Shown: positions 56,632 through 64,000 of the stretch, in pieces
Layout of the letters: every line of letters begins with the position of its first letter
Numbering within the stretch: the first letter of the stretch is position 1
Assembly: GCA_036426205.1 (NCBI GenBank)
Contig: CM071568.1
Span: 53,741,146 to 53,805,145, forward strand
From: Ascaphus truei
Taxonomy: Eukaryota > Chordata > Amphibia > Anura > Ascaphidae
Direction of reading: 5' to 3'
DNA length: 64,000 bases
Position numbers and translations under genes: made by a program
Notes under the pieces: generated by a model
What the model saw: the letters and a program-made list of their open reading frames with translations, nothing else
Databases searched by the model: none
Told to the model about the DNA's origin: nothing

Positions 56632-58244
56632 CAGTTAGGTCTGGAAAAAATTGGACACTGACACAATTTTCATAATTTTGGCTCTGTATGCAACCACAAT
56701 GGATTTTAAATGAAACAACCGAGATGCAATAGAAGTGCACACTTTCAGCTTTAATTCAAGGGGTTGAACAAAAATATTGTATGAAACGTTTAGGAATTGC
56801 AACCATTTTCATACACAGTCCCCTTATTTCAGGGGCTCAAATGTAATTGGACAAATTAACACAATCGTAAATAAAATGTTAATTTTTAATACTTTGTTGA
56901 GAATCCTTTGCAGGCAATGACTGCTTGAGGTCTGGAACGCATGGACATCACAAAACGCTGGGTTTTCTCCTTTGTGATGCTTTTCCAGGCCTTTACTGCA
57001 GCTGTCTTCAGTTGTTGTTTGTTCGTGGGACTTTCTACCTTAAGTTTTGTCTTCATCAAGTGAAATGCATGCCCGATCAGGTTGAGATCAAGTGATTGAC
57101 TCGGCCATTTCAGAATATTCCACTTCTTTGCCTTAAAAAACTCCTGGGTTGTTTTTGCAGTATGTTTTGGGTCATTGTTCATCTGTAAAGTGAAGCGCCG
57201 TCCAATCAACTTCACTGAATTTGGCTGAATCTGAGCAGACAATATATCCCTATTCACTTCAGAATTCATTCGGCTGCTTCTGTCTACTGTTACATCATCA
57301 ATAAACACTAGTGAACCAGTGCCATTGTAAGCCATGCATGTCCATGCCATCACACTGCCTCCACCGTGTTTTACAGATGATGTGGTATGCTACGGATCAT
57401 GAGCCGTTCTAAGCCTTCTCCATACTTTTTTCTTCCCATCATTCTGGTACAGGTTGATCTTAGTTTCATCTGTCCAAAGAATGCTGTTCCAGAACTAGGC
57501 TGGCTTTTTTAGATATTTGAGGCTTATGAATCGTTCACCTTGTGGTGAACCCTCTATATTTGCTCTCGTGAAGTCTTCCCTTTATGGTAGACTTGGATAA
57601 TGATATGCCTACCTCCTGGGGAGTGTTCTTCACTTGGCTGGATGTTGTGAAGGGGTTTTTCTTTACCATGGAAAGGATCCTACGATCATCCACCACTGTT
57701 GTCTTCCGTGGATGTCCAGGCCTTTTTGTGTTGCAGATCTCACCAGTGCGTTCTTTTTTTCTCAGAATGTACCAAACTGTTGATTTGGCCACTCCTAATG
57801 TTCCTGCTATCTCTCTGATGGATTTTCTTTTTTTGCAGCCTAAGGATGCCCTGTTTCACTTGCATTGAGAGCTCCTTTGACCGCATGTTGTGGGTTCACA
57901 GCAACAGCTTCCAAATGCGAATGCCACACCTGGAATCAACTCCAGACCTTTTACCTGCTTAATTGATGATGAAATAACGAAGGAATAGCCCACACCTGTC
58001 CATGAAACAGCTTTTGAGTGAATTGTCCAATTACTTTTGGTCTCTTGAAAAAGAGGGAGCTACATATTAAAAAGATGTAATTCCTAAACCCTTCCTCCAA
58101 TTTGATGTGAATACCCTCAAATTAAAGCTGATAGGCTGCACTGTAAGCCCATATTCATTATTTAATTGTAACCTGAATTTATTTTGGTACCCAGCTGAAA
58201 TAAGAAAACTTGTATCAGTGTCCAATTGTTTCCGGAACTTAACT
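56632..58244 (-). mobile_element. Second Tc1-like element, complete but dead
   Basis: Left end CAGTTAGGTCTGGAAAAAAT after TA. The right end AATTGTTTCCGGAACTTAAC-TG is its diverged complement. About 1.6 kb. Family differs from the element at 33809/52818 in ends and transposase. Confidence 0.85.
56886..57890 (-). pseudogene. Tc1-like transposase with mutated catalytic residues
   Basis: Minus-strand frames 57792-57535 (MAKSTVWYILRKKERTGEIC, GRPR-like KRPGHPRKT, STIKGRLHESKYRGFTTR) and 57353-56886 (CMAYNGTGSLVFID, then LQMNNDPKHTAKTTQEFF, WPSQSLDLNLIGHAFHLMK). The second catalytic D is N in MNNDPKH, and the final E is G in DLNLIGHAF. The first-D region (57354-57534) is out of frame. Inactive. 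Confidence 0.85.
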
Positions 58245-58261
58245 GTGTACATATATATAGA

Positions 58262-58715
58262 AAAAAAAGAAGAAAGCGCCCGATCCTAGTGCAATAAGTT
58301 CAAAATTGACATTTAATATTCCCAAAAATCTAACAAATAAAAACTCACAAACAACAGATATTAGAGGGTGTGCTATGAGATAATACTCATGCACCAGTGA
58401 CTGGATACTCAGCTCCTCCGATCGTATGCCTTGTGATGGCGTCAGTTCCACACTCCTCTGAGCTTCAGTCCAGCAGGAACTCAAGGAGCTATGCAACCGC
58501 TATTGTCATCCCTCATGAACAGTGCACAAGGATGAATAGTTTCGGGCAAGGCAGGAAGAGGCAATGGAGTCACATGAATGAAGCTATCAGCGAGCCAGAG
58601 TCCAGTACTGGGTAACAGTTCCCCTGATGAAATCACTTGACGTGAAGAAACGTGTAGGGTGTGCACTGTGCTGCTAGTATGAGCGCATTTATCTGTTACC
58701 CAGTATAATATATAT
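58262..58715 (+). mobile_element. Penelope-type terminal repeat fragment
   Basis: No ORF of note. It contains a well-conserved hammerhead-like motif at 58615-58665 and ends in a TA run at 58705. It is bounded on the left by the Tc1-like element. Confidence 0.5.
58615..58665 (+). ncRNA. Hammerhead-like motif (exact CUGAUGA core)
   Basis: ACAGTTCCC, CTGATGA, A, hairpin ATCAC-ttgac-GTGAA, GAAAC, GT, GTA, GGGTGTGCACTGT. CCC/GGG and ACAG/CTGT can form stem I. Both core boxes match the hammerhead consensus and a GUH triplet precedes stem I. One extra A follows the CUGAUGA box, as in the other copies here. Confidence 0.65.
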
Positions 58716-59149
58716 ATATATATATTAGCTCAACTCAATGTAAACTCCTTTAGAGCTGAGCAAGGAGGGTTACATATGAATTTCAGAACTCCTAATAATT
58801 TGAAAAAGTGCTATTTCTTAAAATCTCACAAACAACTAGTAGAAATGCAGTTATAATTAATTTATTGTGAATAAATATTATGAGTGGTAATTCATGGTTA
58901 GATTACTCGATCTTAGTTTTCCTAATTGAATTTATTGAAGTGCGGTAGACATTTTGTGAAGTTTGAGAGGATAATTAAGTACAGTACAGCACATGTCTTT
59001 GCATTGCTTGCTCCTTTTCACTCTGAGTCCTGGAGGAAAGGAGCTCCATTTATGCAACCTAGAGTTGGTTTCTACAGCTGTGCCGATGTGTAAGTTTTTC
59101 TTTTGGTTCCTGTTTTGGATTGCCTTGTATTGTCTGTGTTCCAGTATCG

Positions 59150-59715
59150 TGCTCCCCATGTGTTTCTCTGTGCCTGCCAGTATCTCCCTTTGTGTCTGCC
59201 CTTCCAATGCCTCCCTGTTTCTACCTTACCACTGTCTCGATGTGTCTCTCTGCACCTGCCAGTATGTCCCATATGTGTTTCTGCACCTGTCAGTGTCTCC
59301 CTTTATATCTCTGCACCTGCCATTATCTTCTTTTAAGTGAATCTTCACCTGCCAGTGTCTTCTTGTGTGTTGTTTCATCCTACTAGTGTCTACTTGTTTG
59401 TGTCTGTGCCCTGCCAGTGTATTTCTGTGTGTGTCTCTATCTGTGTTTTCCTGTATGCTTCCCTTTCATGCCATTGTCTCCCAGTGTGTGTCTGGTCAGC
59501 GAGTGTCTCATTTTCTGCATCTCTGCCCCTGCCAGTGTCTTACCTGTGCGTTTCTGCCCACGCCAGTGTATCACTGTGTGTTTCTGCCCCTGCCAGTGTC
59601 TCCCTGTGTGTTTCTGACCCTGTCAGTGTCTCCCTTTGTGTCTATGCCCCTGCCAGTGTCTTCCTGTATGTGTATATGCCTCTGCCAGTGTCTCTGTGTA
59701 TGTCCCTGTCAGCCA
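59150..59715. repeat. ~30-bp minisatellite
   Basis: At least 15 diverged units of CTGCCAGTGTCTCCCTGTGT plus TTTCTGCCC. The Cys/Val/Ser-rich ORFs across it are by-products of the repeat. Confidence 0.9.
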
Positions 59716-59899
59716 CAAGTTTCTTCTTGAGTTTAACAGCTGCTCTAATTCTTCTGAACTTTTGCATGGGAGCAGCAGGCAACTCTAATTCTAGGTAGTA
59801 AAAGATAAAAAATAAACTATAATTGTGCCCCAAAGCAACGTCCAAGTACCCCTCCACTCAAATACTCCTGTTTAGGCCCTGCACTAATCCCACACAATG

Positions 59900-60028
59900 G
59901 CCAGGATTCACTAAGTCTCGATGCTCTGACATCATCCCGTTTAATTGTTATTTACTTGAATAGATCTTAACACCCGATCTGGATCGGGGTTGGATACGCT
60001 TCAATACATGGCTTTGTGAATCCTGGCT
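59900..60028. mobile_element. Foldback MITE
   Basis: TIR GCCAGGATTCACTAAG / CTTTGTGAATCCTGGC, ~129 bp, interior palindromic around GATCTGGATC. Confidence 0.75.
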
Positions 60029-60069
60029 AATAACAGCTGAATGCAAATGCCTGTAAAAATGACTATCAG

Positions 60070-60560
60070 AGACTATGGGGGTCATGTACTGTACTAAGCT
60101 CAGTTAAGTCACTTTTAGAGTGCAAAGTGCTCTTAGAACGTGATGTTGCACTGAACACGATGCACTAAGCCACACAAACAGGCACTTTGCTCTCTAAAAT
60201 TGACTTTTTTCAGGAAATTTTTCTAAGTCCAACTTTGCTCGTTCGTTACCCAGTTTGCGTTAAATTCAGCTCTCAAGCAGGATGCTCTTAGCAACGCAAC
60301 ATAGCGTACGCTAAAGTTGCGCTGAACAGAACACGTCAGCTCAAAGTAGACGGAAAAAAAGCTGGACTTTGAAAAATTTCCTGCTTCACATTTTTGCATG
60401 CGCAACACCCATACAACAGGCCGGCGGGTGTCCCCGGCTGACCCCGTGGTGATCCCCGAGGGATGCCGGGGGTCGCGCGGGTGTCCCCAGCTGACATCGC
60501 AGGCCTGCGGTACCAATGTTGTGCCTACAAAAATACTAAACATTGTTTCTAACTAAATAC
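60070..60560. other. Non-coding stretch, possible MITE
   Basis: Starts GGGGGTCATGTACTGTACTA and ends CTAAATACACCCCCTA. Inward-facing similarity of the ends is weak. No gene. Confidence 0.3.
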
Positions 60561-60778
60561 ACCCCCTAACATATACAGTACAATAAGCACCCACCCTGAA
60601 CTGATTATACCCACCCTGTACCCATTGAGTAGTATAGTGGTACATCATACCCATATAATAATATTGGCATGATAAGCCTCTATAGCAATCAATGGGCATC
60701 CTAATTACAATACATTAATGCACCAGAAACACAATAATAAAACCTAACTCCAAAAAAACATACTTCACTAAATAAAAA

Positions 60779-60993
60779 CAGTAGCCAGCTAAACCAATGA
60801 AGACAAGCAATAACATCCAGAATGAATTAATTAAACCATTAACCTGTGAAACCAATTAATTCATAAACCAACTCAAAATGAATAGTAACACTAACCAATC
60901 AAAACAATGAATTACTACAACATTAATTAATGTAACCATTATAAGACAAAGAAATACATTCAAACAATCTCTGAAGTAACCATAAAACACATT
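60779..60993. repeat. Outer inverted repeat, left arm
   Basis: ACAGTAGCCAGCTAAACCAA through GGTTTCACAG-type complement to AATCTCTGAAG is the reverse complement of 63801-64000, with about 85-90% identity by eye. The arm probably extends further left because its partner runs off the window. Confidence 0.8.
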
Positions 60994-61172
60994 AGCTAAC
61001 ATAATACAACATTAACTACAAGCGAACACCAATCGCAAACATTTTATTACATTAAGCAGGAAAAAAACAAACAATGACATCCACATAAAAAACTGACATT
61101 AAAAACACCAACAGCAATACCAAGCCACAAATGCCCCCCAAATATTGTCATAATAATGTATTAATCTGTACC

Positions 61173-61219
61173 AATACCCTATAATTGGGTATGGGGTGCA
61201 TGACTCGTCTGAAATGAAT
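61173..61219. repeat. Inner 47-bp inverted repeat, left arm
   Basis: AATACCCTATAATTGGGTAT and the next 27 bases are identical to the reverse complement of 62214-62260. Confidence 0.95.
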
Positions 61220-61429
61220 TTCGATATATTGTGAATGGGGTGGGAGGGGCGGGAGGGGGGAGGGGGAAGGAGAGGGGGGGGGAGGGGGAGGGAGGGGGGG
61301 GGGAAGGGAAAGAGAGGCATGTGGGATGGGGACGGGATAACGTAGGGCTGAGGGCAGGGTTCGGACATCCCTGCTGTGCATCTAAAATATAACTGAGGAA
61401 TTACTAAAACAGCTTTTGGGGTGGGGTGG

Positions 61430-62237
61430 AGGACTTTATAGTCAATAAATTCAATAAATGCCCCTAGGTCTATGTCAATGTTGAGGCCCTTGGGTACCAG
61501 GGTCTGGAGTCTATATATCCAGAAGGTCTCACGTTGTGCTAGTTTATTAAGCTGGTCTCCACCTCTCCAATGCGCCTCGACTTTCTCTATACCTTGATAT
61601 ACTAGCCCTTCTGGATTCCCTCCATGTGACAGACTGAAATGCCTGGAGACGCTATGGGTCATAACCTGCCTACGTATGTTGCCCATGTGTTCCAACACGC
61701 GGACCCTTAGGGGCCTAGATGTCCGGCCCACGTATTGGAGCCCACACGGACACGCCAGCAGGTATACCACATACTCCGTCCGACATGTAATCAAATTTTT
61801 AATATTAAATTTTTCTTTAGTGATATTTGATACGAAGCTGGTTTTGTCTTTTACTGCCTGTTTGCAGGCCTTGCAGCTGAAACAACTATGGAAACCCACT
61901 GGGGGGGGGGTAGCCAATGTTGTGTGGGTTTTTTTATATCCCTCTTAAAGACACTCGGGGCTAACTTAGCTTTAATCGTGGGTGCCCGTCTAAAAATGAC
62001 CCTTGGTAAAGGCGGAATGTGGTCTTTTAAAATGGGGTCTTTTTGCACTATGTGCCAGTGTTTCTTTAAAACTGCAGTGATTTTGCCAGAGTCAGTGCTA
62101 AAATCTGTAATAAATGATAAAGGGAAACTTGTATCATTAGATTTAATGTGTGGTTTTAAAAGATTTTCTCTTGGGATTAATTCCGTTCTTTGAAGTGCAT
62201 CATCGAGTATTTTATTCATTTCAGACGAGTCATGCAC
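61430..62237 (-). pseudogene. Penelope-like ORF, linker plus GIY-YIG endonuclease, one frameshift
   Basis: The frame 62237-61890 carries the linker (ITAVLKKHWHIVQKDP, RVIFRRAPTIKAKLAPSVF). After a frameshift at the G-run 61901-61909, the frame from 61917 carries the CKACKQ cysteine pair and then YVVYLLACPCGLQYVGRT, RPLRVRVLEHMGNIRR and HSVSRHFSL. It then continues with QRETFWIYRLQTLVPKGLNI and ends near 61430. GIY-YIG signature residues are intact. RT is absent. Downstream, 61240-61320 is a G-run that extends the frame artificially with prolines. The homopolymer location makes a sequencing error a possible cause of the frameshift. Confidence 0.85.
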
Positions 62238-62260
62238 CCCATACCCAATTATAGGGTATT
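62214..62260. repeat. Inner 47-bp inverted repeat, right arm
   Basis: Perfect inverted match of 61173-61219. The N-terminus of the Penelope frame (MHDSSEMNK) is encoded within it. Confidence 0.95.
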
Positions 62261-62837
62261 AATTATGTTTTTGATTCATCTTGCAGATCTGGATAACCTA
62301 ACGAACTATATCACAGGCTAAGGACTTACTTCACATGTTCTTAAAACCACTTTTTATATATAATACACTATTAATATATAGGAGGTATTTTAATATGTAT
62401 ATACACAATTATGCAGGATGTACATCTGGACTTGGATATTAGTTTTTAAACTTTTTTTCACACTATTTTTTACTCTATTATTCCCCTTTTTTTTACTCTT
62501 TTTACTCTATTATTCCCTTTTTTCTGAATCAAGGAATAATGATGTATGTTATCCTCTTGAAACTATTTAATGTGATTGTACTGTAAAATTGTAGGCACGC
62601 AACAAGAGATCACTACACTCTAATAAGAGGGCTGCTTAAAAGCATTCTCAAAACCAATCCCATGCAACATAAGAACTGAGCTAATGAAAGTTTCAATTAG
62701 GCCAATCTACACATCACACATGAAGAATGTTTAATTATATAATGAAGTCAAGCTGTTTTATATTAAGGGGGGCGTAGTAGTTAGGATGTCCACAACATAT
62801 AAAAGTGGAGCGGCGTACCATACCCTTCCTAACTACG

Positions 62838-62876
62838 GAGCCTGAGGAAGCCCATAGGGCGAAACGCGTTGCTCAA
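62838..62876 (+). ncRNA. Hammerhead-like motif (CUGAGGA core)
   Basis: GGAGC, CTGAGGA, A, hairpin GCCC-ata-GGGC, GAAAC, GC, GTT, GCTC. GAGC/GCTC makes stem I. Core boxes match CUGANGA and GAAAC, and GUU is an allowed cleavage triplet. It is on the strand opposite to the Penelope ORF at 61430-62237. Confidence 0.65.
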
Positions 62877-63800
62877 AATCCCCCCACTATTCTGATCTTT
62901 TGCGGCCACCGTCGGGAGCAGGAACAGGGAAGTACAGAGCTCCATCCGGACGCGGAGCGAGCGACTGTAGCACCACGAGACTGCTAAACATCTCAGAGAC
63001 TGGCCTCCCACCCCTTCCCATACCGCAGCTCACGAGTTGAACAAGCGGAGGGTTTGCTACACACCCCTGTTTTTATTGTTTTATTTGTTTATTTATTTAT
63101 CACTTCAATAAAGTTTCTGCCTGGTACCTTGGGCTCATATCCTCATTTACCTACCTGGGAGCAAGGAATCCAGGACAGGAGCGGCTAGAAACTCTACAGC
63201 ACAGGACACCAGGAACAACTCAAGATACCTTTCCAAGTGTGTACTCACACTTGGCCGTGTGAGTAACAATATTTTATATTTATAATTACAACAACCATCA
63301 TTCACTTGCCACTGAGCCAGGTTTTGCATTTTGGAGCAGTGGGATCAATCCTGGAAGCCAAAAGATACCATAGCCCTAGATTGCACCCACACATGTCTGT
63401 GTGAGTGACTGAATATCTATCATCTACCTTATAGATCACCCCCGGTTAGACTGTTCCCATTGCATGTTGTCTCATTTTTGCTCAACCTGTGTTCTTTGAT
63501 TCCGAGGGTAACGACAAGTACAAGAAACAGAAGAACCAGCCCGGACGAGAGGTGGAGTACTACAGAACAAAACAGGCGAATCAACACCAACAAAGAAAGA
63601 AACGCACAGACGAGATCCTTAAAGAAAAGAACATAGGACGTAAAGATACCTTGATGCGTACGCATTCGCACAAGGCCGTGTGAGTGTTTGAGACTTTTTA
63701 TAGATTCACATCACCCACACCAGCAGTTCAAAGTCTTACACACCTGAATTCAGATTGTATACCATTCCACCTGTGCTCCCCCATCCCCCTTTTTCTGTCT
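62877..63800. other. Unassigned, probably Penelope terminal sequence
   Basis: A related word GGCCGTGTGAGT occurs at 63252 and 63675, with a weaker TGTGTGAGTGA at 63400, suggesting partial internal repeats. AATAAAG lies at 63108. No gene is supported. Confidence 0.35.
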
Positions 63801-64000
63801 TCAGAGATTGTTGGAATGCATTTCTTTGTCTTTTAATGGTTACATTCATTAATGTTGTAGTAATTCATTGGTTTGATTGGTTAGTGTTACTATTCATTTT
63901 GAGTTGGTTTAGGAATTAATTGGTTTAATTGGTTAATGGTTTAATTAATTCATTCTTGATGTTGTTACTGCTTGTATTGATTGGATTAGCTGGCTACTGT
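63801..64000. repeat. Outer inverted repeat, right arm (continues past window)
   Basis: Reverse complement of 60779-60993; ends TTAGCTGGCTACTGT at the last base. Confidence 0.8.

Noticed and set aside
59150..59715. Regular ~30-bp repeats as a CRISPR-like array
   Set aside because: Units are contiguous and diverged with no unique spacers; eukaryotic minisatellite.
59337..59798. 153-codon Cys/Val/Ser-rich ORF
   Set aside because: It lies entirely in a 30-bp minisatellite; the three open frames there are repeat by-products.
61240..61320. Proline-rich C-terminal extension of the Penelope frame
   Set aside because: Encoded by G-runs downstream of the normal C-terminal motif; a composition artefact.

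Overview
The window is vertebrate repeat-rich DNA with no intact host gene visible. The repertoire (Penelope-like elements with GIY-YIG domains, Tx1/L1-type and CR1/L2-type LINEs, Ty3/gypsy, Tc1, hAT and other MITEs, a Polinton integrase, ERV debris) and the low-GC, TACTGTA-rich composition suggest a large amphibian genome, most likely a frog. That attribution is inference from repeat content. Almost everything is a mobile element, usually nested and decayed.

Left third. 1-2450 is an internally deleted, reverse-oriented copy of a large DNA transposon whose better copy lies at 33965-51409. A retroviral pol/integrase remnant follows (2.6-3.9 kb). A Ty3/gypsy element on the minus strand (4.4-9.6 kb) is split by a CR1 LINE. 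About 4.2 kb of this CR1/gypsy block is repeated in tandem (10193-14356). The second copy is full of small indels and looks like unpolished sequence. 15-22 kb holds Penelope-like ends, a LINE 3' end, a Polinton integrase with chromodomain, several MITEs and a Penelope GIY-YIG ORF. 22.5-31.7 kb is a LINE nest: a Tx1/L1 3' fragment, then a CR1-type LINE split by a 5.7-kb L1-type element with clear target-site duplications.

Centre. A Tc1-like element bounded by TA at 33809 and 52818 is split by a 17.4-kb insertion. Removing it restores continuous Tc1 terminal-repeat sequence. The insertion has its own imperfect inverted repeats (CAGCYGYGGMCCC...) and a TA target. It contains a five-exon Tc1/mariner-superfamily DDE transposase, a convergent second gene with a BEN-like C-terminal domain, a degraded forkhead-domain exon near its left end, a Penelope copy, and a nearly intact 6.95-kb Tx1/L1 LINE with a 16-bp target duplication. 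Without that LINE the host transposon is about 10.5 kb. A multi-intron, multi-gene Tc1/mariner-type giant transposon with possible forkhead cargo is the most interesting object here.

Right end. It holds pyrimidine-rich duplicated arrays, a second dead Tc1-like element (56.6-58.2 kb), a minisatellite, a hairpin MITE and a Penelope GIY-YIG pseudogene flanked by two nested sets of inverted repeats, the outer one running off the window. At least five Penelope-type ends carry a hammerhead-ribozyme-like motif.
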